Source: DATARH01 sp035507475 (GTDB lineage Bacteria > Pseudomonadota > Alphaproteobacteria > ATCC43930 > CGMCC-115725). Taken from it: DNA of 17,407 nucleotides. Numbering within the stretch: the first letter of the stretch is position 1; each line of letters begins with the position of its first letter. Below, piece after piece: positions 1 to 6,936 of the stretch. The stretch lies in assembly GCA_035507475.1 (NCBI GenBank), contig DATJOB010000124.1, positions 1-17,407 of the forward strand, in the 5' to 3' direction. The notes beneath the pieces were generated by a model. That model was not told the origin of the DNA and searched no databases. It saw nothing but the letters and a program-made list of their open reading frames with translations. A program made the translations under genes and the position numbers.

Positions 1-650
1 CCGCGCGCGGCATGGTCGTGCGCCTCGGCGGGATCGCCAGTTTCTACAAGCTCGGGCTGTGGCTGATCTTCGCCCGCGGCTTCGAGGCGTTTCTCGACGA
101 ACTCCTGGCAGCCGGGCGCCGGGTGTTCCTCGACGCCAAGATGTTCGACATCGGCGAGACCGTGCGGCGCGGCATCGAGCGGGTCGCCGAGCGCGGGGTC
201 GCCTTCGTCACCATCCACGGCGACCGCGAGATCATCCGCGCGGCGGTCGAGGGGCGCGGCGGCTCGCCGTTGAAGCTGCTCGTCGTGCCGGCGCTCACCA
301 GCCTCGACACGCGCGGATTGCGCGAGCTCGGCCATGCCGGCAGCGTCGCCGATCTCATCGCCGAGCGGGCGCGCTTCGCCGTCGAGAACGGGGTCGACGG
401 CATCATCGCCAGCCCGCAGGACAATCCCGACGCGATCAGGCGCCGCGTCGGCGCCGCGCGGATGCTGGTGGTGACGCCGGGCGTGCGCCTCGCCGGCGCC
501 GCGCTCGACGACCACAAGCGCGCGGGCACTCCGGCGCAGTCGATCGCCGACGGCGCCGACTACCTCGTCGTCGGCCGGCCGATCATCCACAGCGCCGATC
601 CCGCCGCCGCGGCGCGCGCGATCATCGCCGACATGGGCGGCGCGGCCTGA
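1..650 (+). CDS. pyrF: Orotidine 5'-phosphate decarboxylase, 5'-truncated by window edge
   Basis: This enzyme decarboxylates OMP to UMP, the last step of de novo pyrimidine synthesis, in the cytoplasm. The frame is open from base 3, and the residues before the first internal Met (base 12) still fit the family (A-R-G then MVVRLGG, SFYKLG). The true start, with the first strand and its catalytic Asp, therefore lies upstream of the window. The catalytic D-x-K-x-x-D motif is visible as LDAKMFDIGETV. The C-terminal phosphate-binding segment reads YLVVGRPIIHSADP, followed by a short Ala-rich tail. About 215 of the usual 230-240 residues are present. The stop is TGA at 648-650. The next gene on the same strand starts 135 bases later and has its own promoter-like sequence, so co-transcription with aapJ is not implied. 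Family assignment is firm. Confidence 0.95.
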   Translation, partial: ARGMVVRLGGIASFYKLGLWLIFARGFEAFLDELLAAGRRVFLDAKMFDIGETVRRGIERVAERGVAFVTIHGDREIIRAAVEGRGGSPLKLLVVPALTSLDTRGLRELGHAGSVADLIAERARFAVENGVDGIIASPQDNPDAIRRRVGAARMLVVTPGVRLAGAALDDHKRAGTPAQSIADGADYLVVGRPIIHSADPAAAARAIIADMGGAA

Positions 651-681
651 CTGGCCCGGTTCTTGCCCGACCACCGGCGCG

Positions 682-710
682 TTGCTGGCCCGGTAGGGGC
701 TGTGCTAGCG
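682..710 (+). promoter_or_regulatory. Candidate sigma-70-type promoter for aapJQMP
   Basis: TTGCTG at 682-687 is followed after 17 bases by CTAGCG at 705-710, within GGCTGTGCTAGCGTCGG. It lies about 75 bases before the aapJ start codon. The -35 keeps the TTG core. The -10 is GC-rich, as is common in high-GC alphaproteobacteria, so this is a candidate only. A similar GGCTGTGC-centred element lies upstream of ftsE. Confidence 0.3.
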
Positions 711-785
711 TCGGCCAAAATCGCCGCGGATGATCGAATTCGCGCGATCCCAAGAGAACATTGACGTCTAGGAGAGGGGGAAGCG

Positions 786-1826
786 GTGCGGACTTTTTCC
801 ACGGCGCGGCAGTGGTGCCTGGCGCTTGCGGCGGTGGTTGCGGGGGTTGCGGTCGCCGGTTCGGCGATCGCCGGTCCGACGCTCGACAAGGTCAAGAGCG
901 CAGGGACGATCACCTGCGGGGTGCCGACCGGTCTGCCGGGCTACGCCCAGCCGGACTCGCAAGGCGTCTATAGCGGTTTCGACATCGATATCTGCAAGGC
1001 GCTGTCGGCGGCGATCTTCGGCGATGCCGGCAAGGTCAAATACGTGCCGCTGACCGCGCAGCAGCGGTTCACCGCGCTGCAGTCGGGCGAGGTCGACATC
1101 CTGTCGAACAACACGACCTGGACGCTGACCCGCGACACCGATCTCGGCTTCGATTTCGCGCCGGTCGTGTTCTATGACGGCCAGGGCTTCATGGTGGCAA
1201 AGAAGCTCGGCGTCAAATCCGCCAAGGAGCTCAACGGCGCCACGGTCTGCGTCCAGCCCGGCACGACGACCGAGCTCAACCTCGCCGACTATTTCCGCGC
1301 CAACAAGATGGACTACAAGCCGGTCGTCATCGAGAAGGTCGACGAGGTCATCGCCGCGTTTTTCGGCGGCCGTTGCGACGTCTACACGACCGACGCCTCC
1401 GGGCTCGCGGCGGTCCGCGTCGGCCGGGCGAGCAATCCGGACGACTACATGATCCTGCCCGAACGCATCTCGAAGGAGCCGCTCGCCCCGGTCGTGCGCC
1501 ACGGCGACAACCAGTGGCACGACGTCGTCGACTGGGTGGTCTACGCGCTGATCCAGGGTGAGGAGAGCGGCATCACCCAGGCCAATGTCGACGACATGGC
1601 GAAAAGCGACGATCCCAACATCAAGCGCATCCTCGGCGTCACCCCGGGCATGGGCAAGGCGCTCGGGCTCGACGAGAAATGGGCCTATAACGAGATCAAG
1701 CTGGTCGGCAATTACGGCGAGATCTTCGAGCGCAACCTCGGCATGGGCTCGCCCCTGAAGCTCGATCGCGGCCTCAACGCGCTGTGGACCAAGGGCGGGC
1801 TGATGTACGCCATGCCGATCCGCTGA
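786..1826 (+). CDS. aapJ: General L-amino acid ABC transporter, periplasmic binding protein
   Basis: This is the solute-binding subunit of the Aap/Bzt-type polar amino-acid importer. It acts in the periplasm and delivers L-amino acids to the AapQ/AapM permease pair. The GTG start at 786 is preceded by a purine-rich AGGAGAGGGGG at 770-780. Residues 1-29 form a signal peptide (basic N-end, Ala/Val-rich core) with a likely cut after AIA, before G30. The mature protein opens with TLDKVKSAGTITCGV and contains GFDIDICKALSAAIFGD, NNTTWTLTRD and VCVQPGTTTE, all typical of the SBP_bac_3 AapJ subfamily. At 346 residues it matches AapJ length, longer than the roughly 260-residue single-substrate binding proteins. 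It is the first gene of a four-gene operon. Family is certain; the exact substrate range is inferred from homologues. Confidence 0.95.
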   Translation: MRTFSTARQWCLALAAVVAGVAVAGSAIAGPTLDKVKSAGTITCGVPTGLPGYAQPDSQGVYSGFDIDICKALSAAIFGDAGKVKYVPLTAQQRFTALQSGEVDILSNNTTWTLTRDTDLGFDFAPVVFYDGQGFMVAKKLGVKSAKELNGATVCVQPGTTTELNLADYFRANKMDYKPVVIEKVDEVIAAFFGGRCDVYTTDASGLAAVRVGRASNPDDYMILPERISKEPLAPVVRHGDNQWHDVVDWVVYALIQGEESGITQANVDDMAKSDDPNIKRILGVTPGMGKALGLDEKWAYNEIKLVGNYGEIFERNLGMGSPLKLDRGLNALWTKGGLMYAMPIR

Positions 1827-1851
1827 GCGAGGCGGGGAGGCGGAGGGCAGG

Positions 1852-3042
1852 ATGACGAGCGAAGAAGCCTCCCTCGCGGTCGCGCCGTCTCGTCCGGCGC
1901 CGTGGCGCGACCCCAAGGTTCGCGGGATCGCCTATCAGATCCTCTTCGTCGGCGCGGTCGTCGGCGGTGCCGCGTTCCTGATCCACAACATGCTCGGCAA
2001 CATCGGCCGGCAGAACATCGCCACCGGGTTCGGTTTCCTGTCGAAGGAGGCGGCCTTCGGCATCGGCGAGTCGCTGATCCCCTACAGCCCGGCCGACACT
2101 TACGGCCGCGCCTTTCTCGTCGGCCTGACCAATACGCTCTATGTCGCCGCGCTCGGGATCGTGCTGGCAACGATCCTCGGCACGCTGATGGGGCTGGCGC
2201 GGCTGTCGCGCAACTGGCTCGTCGCCAAGCTCGCGCAAGTCTATGTCGAGACCTTCCGCAACATCCCGCTGCTGCTCCAGCTGTTCTTCTGGTGGGGCCT
2301 GCTCAACAAGATGGCGCCGCCGCCGCGCCAGGCGTGGCAGGTCCTGCCGCACGTGTTCGTCAGCAACCGCGGCATCGTCTACCCGGTGCCGCAGGCGGAC
2401 CCGGTCGATCCGTGGATCGGTCTCGCCTTCGTCGTCGGGATCGCGCTGACCCTCGTCATGCGCAGATGGGCGAGCCGGCGCCAAACCGTGACCGGCCGCC
2501 AGTTCCCCACCGGCTGGGCCGGGCTGGGCCTGATCCTCGGCCTGCCGGCGGCGGTCTTTGTTCTGGCGGGTGCGCCGCTGACCCTCGACCTGCCGCAGCT
2601 CAAGGGCTTCAACTTCAGCGGCGGCAGCGCGATGTCGCCGGAATTCGCCGCGCTGCTGATCGGCCTGGTGATCTATTCCGGCACCTTCATCGCCGAGATC
2701 GTCCGCGCCGGCATCCTCGCGGTCAGCTGGGGGCAGAGCGAGGCGGCGATGGCGCTCGGCCTGCGGTCGGGGCAGCGGATGCGGCTCGTCGTGCTGCCCC
2801 AGGCGCTGCGCGTCATTGTCCCGCCGATGACCAGCCAGTATCTCAGCCTGACCAAGAACAGCTCGCTGGCGGTGGCGATCGGCTATCCCGACCTCGTCTC
2901 GATCGCCAACACCACGATGAACCAGACCGGGCAGGCGGTCGAAGGCATCGCCATGATCATGGCGGTCTATCTCGCGATCAGCCTGGCGATCTCGCTGGCG
3001 ATGAACATCTACAACCGCGCCGTGGCGCTGGTGGAGCGCTGA
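1852..3042 (+). CDS. aapQ: General L-amino acid ABC transporter, inner-membrane permease AapQ
   Basis: This is one of two permease subunits of the Aap importer and lies in the inner membrane. The ATG at 1852 follows GGAGGG at 1842-1847, only 25 bases after the aapJ stop. An N-terminal membrane segment lies at about residues 28-46. The HEAT/BPD permease domain begins near residue 88 (FLVGLTNTLYVAALG). Two extra hydrophobic segments (about 188-204 and 222-242) fill the long insert typical of AapQ. The cytoplasmic EAA loop that docks the ATPase is at about 297-316 (EAAMALGLRSGQRMRLVVLP). The C-terminal membrane segments include IAMIMAVYLAISLAISLAM. The 396-residue length, much longer than the roughly 220-residue HisQ-type permeases, is what distinguishes the Aap/Bzt family. 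Confidence 0.94.
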   Translation: MTSEEASLAVAPSRPAPWRDPKVRGIAYQILFVGAVVGGAAFLIHNMLGNIGRQNIATGFGFLSKEAAFGIGESLIPYSPADTYGRAFLVGLTNTLYVAALGIVLATILGTLMGLARLSRNWLVAKLAQVYVETFRNIPLLLQLFFWWGLLNKMAPPPRQAWQVLPHVFVSNRGIVYPVPQADPVDPWIGLAFVVGIALTLVMRRWASRRQTVTGRQFPTGWAGLGLILGLPAAVFVLAGAPLTLDLPQLKGFNFSGGSAMSPEFAALLIGLVIYSGTFIAEIVRAGILAVSWGQSEAAMALGLRSGQRMRLVVLPQALRVIVPPMTSQYLSLTKNSSLAVAIGYPDLVSIANTTMNQTGQAVEGIAMIMAVYLAISLAISLAMNIYNRAVALVER

Positions 3043-3045
3043 CGC

Positions 3046-4149
3046 ATGGCCGACATCGCGCAAGAATTGGTGGTCGCCGCGCCGGCGCCGCGCGGCTCGG
3101 GCGGCGTGCTCGGCTGGCTGCGCGCCAACCTGTTCAGCAGCGTCTTCAATTCGATCCTGACGCTGCTGGCGGTGGCGATCCTGGCCGCGGCGATCCCGCC
3201 GGTCGTGCGCTGGGCGCTGATCGACGCGATCTGGAGCGCGCCCAACGGCCAGGCCTGCCATATCGAGGGCGGCGGCGCGTGCTGGGCGTTCATCGCCGAG
3301 AAGGCGCGCTTCATCCTATTCGGCCGCTACCCGGCGGATGCCGACTGGCGGCCGATGGCCGTGGTCGCGATCTTCATCCTGATGATCGCGGCGGCGTGCA
3401 ACCGCCGGCTCTGGGGGCGGCCGCTCGCGACGCTCTGGTTCGCCGGCCTCTCGCTCGTCTTCTTCCTGATGTGGGGCGGCGTGCTCGGCCTGCGCTACGT
3501 CGAGACGGCGCTGTGGAGCGGCCTGCCTTTGACCCTGATCCTTGCGGTGATCGGCATGCTGGTCGGGTTTCCGCTCGGCGTGCTGCTGGCGCTCGGTCGC
3601 CGCTCCAAATTGCCCGCCGTGCGCGCGATCTGCGTCGGCTATATCGAGCTGGTGCGCGGCGTGCCGCTCATCACGGTCTTGTTCATGGCCTCGCTGATGC
3701 TGCCGCTGTTCCTGCCGGCCGGGGTCACGATCGACAAGCTGCTGCGCGCGCAGATCGCGTTCATCCTGTTCGCCGCCGCCTATCTTGCCGAGGTGGTGCG
3801 CGGCGGGTTGCAGGCGATCCCGAAGGGTCAGATCGAAGCGGCCGACGCGCTCGGCCTCAGCTATATCCAGCGCACCCGGCTGATCGTCCTGCCGCAGGCG
3901 CTGGCGCTTGTCATCCCGCCGCTCGTCAACACTTTCATCGGGATGTTCAAGGACACCTCGCTCGTCATGATCGTCAGCCTGTTCGACCTGCTCGGTGCCA
4001 CCGAATTCGCGCTGACCGACGCCAACTGGCAGGGCTTCTACGTCGAGGCCGACGTGTTCATCGCGGTGATCTACTGGAGCTTCTGCTTTTTCATGTCGCG
4101 CTACAGCCAGATGCTCGAGCGCGAGTTCAATCGGGGTAGGCGGCGATGA
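3046..4149 (+). CDS. aapM: General L-amino acid ABC transporter, inner-membrane permease AapM
   Basis: This is the second permease subunit, pairing with AapQ to form the membrane channel. The ATG lies 3 bases after the aapQ stop, so translation is probably coupled; GGAG inside the end of aapQ can serve as ribosome binding site. Membrane segments are visible at about residues 35-56, 103-118 and 128-148. The permease core starts near 155 (LWSGLPLTLILAVIGMLVGF). The EAA loop is at about 263-284 (IEAADALGLSYIQRTRLIVL). The strongly conserved IELVRGVPLI stretch sits near 200-209. At 367 residues it has the long N-terminal extension expected of AapM, with a short loop holding two cysteines (C71 and C79). 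The stop overlaps the aapP start as ATGA. Confidence 0.94.
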   Translation: MADIAQELVVAAPAPRGSGGVLGWLRANLFSSVFNSILTLLAVAILAAAIPPVVRWALIDAIWSAPNGQACHIEGGGACWAFIAEKARFILFGRYPADADWRPMAVVAIFILMIAAACNRRLWGRPLATLWFAGLSLVFFLMWGGVLGLRYVETALWSGLPLTLILAVIGMLVGFPLGVLLALGRRSKLPAVRAICVGYIELVRGVPLITVLFMASLMLPLFLPAGVTIDKLLRAQIAFILFAAAYLAEVVRGGLQAIPKGQIEAADALGLSYIQRTRLIVLPQALALVIPPLVNTFIGMFKDTSLVMIVSLFDLLGATEFALTDANWQGFYVEADVFIAVIYWSFCFFMSRYSQMLEREFNRGRRR

Positions 4150-4922
4150 GCGAGGCGAACGGCAAGGCGGCGCCGGCAGCGGTGCCGGGCGCGATGATCG
4201 AGCTGCAGGGCGTCCACAAATGGTACGGCGACTTTCACGTGCTGCGCGACATCCACCTGCAGGTCGGCAAGGGCGAGAAGGTCGTCGTCTGCGGCCCGTC
4301 AGGGTCGGGCAAGTCGACGATGATCCGCTGCATCAACCGGCTCGAGGAGCACCAACAGGGGCGCATCGTCGTCGCCGGGATCGAGCTCACCTCCGACGTC
4401 AAGAACATCGAGGCGATCCGCCGCGAGGTCGGCATGGTGTTCCAGCAGTTCAACCTGTTCCCGCATTTGACCGTGCTGCAGAACCTGACGCTCGCGCCGG
4501 TCTGGGTGCGCAAGCTGCCGAAGAAGGAGGCCGAGGAGACCGCACGCTACTATCTCGACCGCGTGCGCATCCCGGACCAGGCCGACAAGTATCCCGGCCA
4601 GCTGTCGGGCGGCCAGCAGCAGCGCGTCGCGATCGCCCGCTCGCTGTGCATGAAGCCCGAGATCATGCTGTTCGACGAGCCGACCTCGGCGCTCGACCCC
4701 GAGATGATCAAGGAGGTTCTCGACGTCATGACCGGTCTTGCCGAGGAAGGCATGACCATGGTCTGCGTCACGCACGAGATGGGTTTCGCGCGCACCGTCG
4801 CCGACATGATGGTGTTCATGGACCGCGGCGAGGTGATCGAACGCGCGCCGCCCAAGGATTTCTTCTCCAACCCGCAGAACGAGCGGACGCAGACCTTCCT
4901 CAGCCAGATCCTCGCCCATTGA
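4146..4922 (+). CDS. aapP: General L-amino acid ABC transporter, ATPase AapP
   Basis: This is the ATP-hydrolysing subunit that powers the Aap importer from the cytoplasmic face. The start overlaps the aapM stop by 4 bases, so translation is likely coupled; GGGGTAGG just upstream is a fair ribosome binding site. All ABC motifs are intact: Walker A GPSGSGKST (residues 50-58), Q-loop FQQFNLFP (99-106), signature LSGGQQQR (153-160), Walker B IMLFDEP (173-179), and the H-loop His210 (VTHEMGF). The 258-residue length and the sequence closely resemble GlnQ/HisP/AapP polar amino-acid ATPases. It is the last gene of the operon. A short GC hairpin with no T-run follows the stop. Confidence 0.95.
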   Translation: MSEANGKAAPAAVPGAMIELQGVHKWYGDFHVLRDIHLQVGKGEKVVVCGPSGSGKSTMIRCINRLEEHQQGRIVVAGIELTSDVKNIEAIRREVGMVFQQFNLFPHLTVLQNLTLAPVWVRKLPKKEAEETARYYLDRVRIPDQADKYPGQLSGGQQQRVAIARSLCMKPEIMLFDEPTSALDPEMIKEVLDVMTGLAEEGMTMVCVTHEMGFARTVADMMVFMDRGEVIERAPPKDFFSNPQNERTQTFLSQILAH

Positions 4923-4937
4923 GGCGCGGTTTGCGCC
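4923..4937 (+). terminator. Weak hairpin directly after aapP
   Basis: GGCGC (4923-4927), a 5-base loop, then GCGCC (4933-4937) begin right after the aapP stop codon. The stem is only 5 pairs and no T-run follows, so it is at best a weak or factor-dependent terminator or 3'-end stabiliser. Confidence 0.2.
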
Positions 4938-4977
4938 GCACCTGAGTCAAATTCACCGAGGCCCGATCATCCCCTCT

Positions 4978-5030
4978 CGTCATGCCCGGTGCGGCGGGCA
5001 TGGGTCGCCGGGTCACGCCTGGCCATGACG
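4978..5030. repeat. 53-base palindromic element, probable interspersed intergenic repeat
   Basis: The ends are perfect inverted copies: CGTCATG at 4978-4984 and CATGACG at 5024-5030. Nested inside the left part is a perfect 8-pair hairpin, CATGCCCG (4981-4988), a 6-base loop, then CGGGCATG (4995-5002). The 'CGTCATGCCCGG ... GGCCATGACG' style resembles short mosaic palindromic repeats scattered through intergenic DNA of many alphaproteobacteria. It sits between the convergent ends of aapP and the glycosyltransferase, where such elements usually lie. Only one copy is present in this window, so repeat status is inferred. Confidence 0.5.
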
Positions 5031-5043
5031 GCAGATAAAGCGG

Positions 5044-5076
5044 TTCGATCCGGCTTCGATCCGCCCGGGCGGGATC
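5044..5076. repeat. Tandem 9-base repeat plus near-palindrome before the glycosyltransferase stop
   Basis: TTCGATCCG occurs at 5044-5052 and again at 5055-5063, an 11-base period. It runs into GATCCGCCCGGGCGGGATC (5058-5076), a palindrome broken by one extra G, ending one base before the stop codon of the leftward glycosyltransferase. On the minus strand the hairpin would form immediately downstream of that gene, but no T-run follows. A 3'-end or attenuating structure is possible. Confidence 0.3.
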
Positions 5077-5913
5077 CTATCCTGCGAAGCCGGTCGCCCG
5101 GGCAAAGCTGACATCCGCGCCGAGAAACCGCTCGAACTCGGCGATGTATCGGGCATAGCCGTCGGGGTCGCGCTGGAACAGCCGGCTGTAGTCGGCCGGG
5201 TAGAGGTGCGAACGGCCGAGCAGCATCTGCTGCACCGCGCCCGGTTTCGGCCCGTGGAAATGGACGATCGCAGCATCGGGGTTGAAGCCCCAATAGGGCT
5301 TCCAGTTGTACGTGTTGGGCAGCCGCGTCCAGCGCCCGCGGAAGGTGGCGTTGAACATGCCCTGGTCGTCATGCGGCTCCATGTTCGGCAGCCGCGCGTG
5401 CAGCGTGGCGATCAACTCGTCGCGCGCCGCGCGCAGCGCCGGGATGTTCATCACCATCACGCCGCTGTTGAAGTAGCTCAGATCGTTCTGCTCCTGCTCG
5501 GGAGTGCAGGCGATGAACGGCGGCCGCTCGTTCGACAGGTCGATGTAGCGGCGGAACATCACGTCGATATCGGTGTAGAGAACAAAGTCCTCCTCGTCCT
5601 CCAGGATCGGGATGTCGCAGCGCAGCCAATGGCCGCTGAAGATGTCCGCCTGCTCGCCGAAATGCGCGCGCACGATCTCGAACAGCGCCGCCCGGCGAAA
5701 GATGAGCTGCACGCCGGACTGCTCCAGCCAGGTCAGCTTGTCGCGCATCTCGTCGAGACCGGCGCGATCGTCGACCAGGCAGCAGGGCCGCAACGGCGTG
5801 TTGGCGCGAGCCGATTTCACCGCCACCGCGATCTGCTCGAAAAAATGGCGGAAGGCGTTGAGGTTGGCCGCGAAATACCATTTGAGGGCGGGAACTGCCG
5901 GGCGCGGCGTCAT
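5077..5913 (-). CDS. GT8-like glycosyltransferase (GT-A fold, DxD)
   Basis: Probable retaining sugar transferase using a nucleotide-sugar donor; acceptor unknown. From the Met at 5913 the protein is 278 residues. The features fit GT family 8-like enzymes: a metal/donor-binding D-x-D in LYTDIDVMF (D115, D117), the FNSGVMVMN block (148-156), DDQGMFN (182-188), and a C-terminal HFHGPKPG (218-225) equivalent to the metal-binding His of the HFxGxxKPW motif. There is no signal peptide or membrane segment, so it should be cytoplasmic. The frame stays open upstream to 6003, but those 30 residues are Ala/Arg-rich and unlike the family; I prefer 5913, although no strong ribosome binding site precedes it. 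It stands alone, with no polysaccharide cluster next to it. Codon use looks native. Confidence 0.75.
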   Translation of the reverse strand: MTPRPAVPALKWYFAANLNAFRHFFEQIAVAVKSARANTPLRPCCLVDDRAGLDEMRDKLTWLEQSGVQLIFRRAALFEIVRAHFGEQADIFSGHWLRCDIPILEDEEDFVLYTDIDVMFRRYIDLSNERPPFIACTPEQEQNDLSYFNSGVMVMNIPALRAARDELIATLHARLPNMEPHDDQGMFNATFRGRWTRLPNTYNWKPYWGFNPDAAIVHFHGPKPGAVQQMLLGRSHLYPADYSRLFQRDPDGYARYIAEFERFLGADVSFARATGFAG

Positions 5914-5941
5914 GCGGCGATCATGCGGCCTCGCCGTGCCG

Positions 5942-5993
5942 GCCGCAACAGCCGCAACATGTCGGCAGATCGTGGCGGCCGCCCCAGGGCGGC
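5942..5993. repeat. Tandem 9-base repeat and hairpin in the divergent intergenic region
   Basis: GCCGCAACA is repeated directly at 5942-5950 and 5951-5959. A hairpin GCCGCC-CCAG-GGCGGC follows at 5978-5993. Both lie upstream of the preferred start of the leftward glycosyltransferase and upstream of the EcfG-like promoter of the rightward small gene. They could be leader structure or operator DNA, or coding sequence if the longer glycosyltransferase start is real. Confidence 0.25.
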
Positions 5994-6036
5994 AATATTC
6001 CACCCGACTGATGGAGCAGGCTGCCCTAGAATTTTC

Positions 6037-6061
6037 GGAACCGGCGAAAGCTCATCCCGTT
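6037..6061 (+). promoter_or_regulatory. EcfG-type (general stress sigma factor) promoter
   Basis: GGAAC at 6037-6041, a 16-base spacer, then CGTT at 6058-6061. This exactly matches the established alphaproteobacterial EcfG/RpoE2 consensus GGAAC-N16/17-CGTT, the target of the PhyR-NepR-EcfG general stress response. It lies 46 bases before the ATG of the small secreted protein gene, leaving a leader of roughly 40 bases. No other GGAAC in the window that I checked has CGTT at the right spacing. The match is seen directly; activity is inferred. Confidence 0.65.
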
Positions 6062-6097
6062 GGCTAGACGATGTTGCAAGTCAACAGCGCGACAAAT

Positions 6098-6102
6098 GGA
6101 GG
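6098..6102 (+). promoter_or_regulatory. Ribosome binding site that fixes the start of the small secreted protein
   Basis: GGAGG at 6098-6102 lies 5 bases before ATG 6108. This favours that start over the in-frame ATG at 6096 and the TTG at 6060. Confidence 0.7.
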
Positions 6103-6107
6103 TTCTT

Positions 6108-6344
6108 ATGACCGAAGTCGCAAGAAATCGTAAGTTTCATTGGTTCGGCGCGACGGCTGTTGCAGCGTTGAGCTTGGCCGCCGTCGCGATTCCTTTGACT
6201 CCGGCGAAGGCTTACATCGGCGTCGACGTCGGGCCGGTGGGTATCGGCATCGGCGGACCGGGGCCCTATGTGGGCCCGGCCTACTACCCGCCATACCCGT
6301 ATGCGTATCACCCGTATTACGGGCCGGTCTATTACCCGTGGTAG
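6108..6344 (+). CDS. Small secreted Tyr/Pro/Gly-rich protein, function unknown
   Basis: A 78-residue protein of unknown function. Residues 1-35 look like a signal peptide: basic start (RNRKFH), a hydrophobic Ala/Leu/Val core, and a likely cut after AKA. The predicted mature chain is only 43 residues, with 11 Tyr, 10 Pro and 9 Gly. It has a first half of alternating Gly/Val/Ile (VGPVGIGIGG) and a second half of Tyr-Pro repeats ending in Tyr-Tyr-Pro-Trp. There is no Cys, no lipobox and no second membrane segment. Such composition suggests an unstructured or extracytoplasmic, perhaps envelope-attached, peptide. A strong ribosome binding site and an EcfG-type promoter support a real, stress-induced gene. 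It stands alone, 10 bases from the convergent GNAT gene. Similar short Pro/Tyr-rich exported proteins occur in Proteobacteria, but I cannot assign a family. Confidence 0.75.
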   Translation: MTEVARNRKFHWFGATAVAALSLAAVAIPLTPAKAYIGVDVGPVGIGIGGPGPYVGPAYYPPYPYAYHPYYGPVYYPW

Positions 6345-6354
6345 CAGGCTCGGC

Positions 6355-6930
6355 TTACGCCTCGTCGAGGGGCGGCAGCAGCGGATGCTGTAGCGAGCGC
6401 GGCATCAGCCCGCGCTCGCGTGGGTCCTCGAACGACACGTTCCGCCGGGCATAGACGACAAACCCGGCGCGCTGATAGAGCGGCAGCGCCCGCGGGTGGT
6501 CGAAGGTGCAGGTATGCACCCAGAGCCGCTCGATCGGGCGCTGCCAGGCGCGTTCGACCGCCGCATTGAGCAGGAAGCCGCCGAGACGGCGCCCGATGAA
6601 GTCGGGAACCAGGCCGAGATAGCACAGCTCGGTCTGGCCGGCCTCGCTGCAATCGAGCTCGAAATAGCCGGCCGGCACGCCGCCGGCGTAGAGCACGAAG
6701 ATTTCGGTCGCGGCGCGGCCGATCAGCGCCGCCAGCGCCGCGTCGTTCAGCGCATTGCGCTCGAACCACAGCCAGGGCGTGCCGACCGTCGCATAGAGAT
6801 AGCGGTAGAACGCGACGCTGCACTCCTCGGCGCGCATCAGCGCAAGCTTGCCGTGCGGCGGTGCCGCGGACCGCGGCGCCGGACGCTCGAACATTTCCAG
6901 ATAGGTGACCGTATCGGCGATGCGCCGCAT
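6355..6930 (-). CDS. GNAT-family N-acetyltransferase
   Basis: Probable acetyl-CoA-dependent acyltransferase; substrate unknown. The 191-residue protein carries the GNAT core at about residues 75-170: strand FVLYAGGVPAGYFEL, then ELCYLGLVPDFIGRRLGGFLL. In the latter, the R-x-L-G-G loop plays the role of the acetyl-CoA pyrophosphate-binding (Q/R)xxGx(G/A) motif. Next come LWVHTCTFDHPRALPLYQRAGF, the usual motif B with the Tyr general-acid region and the 'LYQRAGF' turn. The ATG at 6930 lies only 6 bases after the sseA stop, so the two genes probably share a transcript. The C-terminal 25 residues form a Pro/Leu-rich tail. It converges with the small secreted gene with a 10-base gap, leaving little room for separate terminators. 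Confidence 0.85.
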   Translation of the reverse strand: MRRIADTVTYLEMFERPAPRSAAPPHGKLALMRAEECSVAFYRYLYATVGTPWLWFERNALNDAALAALIGRAATEIFVLYAGGVPAGYFELDCSEAGQTELCYLGLVPDFIGRRLGGFLLNAAVERAWQRPIERLWVHTCTFDHPRALPLYQRAGFVVYARRNVSFEDPRERGLMPRSLQHPLLPPLDEA

Positions 6931-6936
6931 GCGCCG

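Noticed and set aside
1902..4139. A 745-codon open frame on the + strand across aapQ and aapM, and a 495-codon frame on the - strand at 1774-3261.
   Set aside because: Both are low-complexity Arg/Ala/Pro- or Arg/Asp-rich and overlap well-conserved permease genes in other frames.
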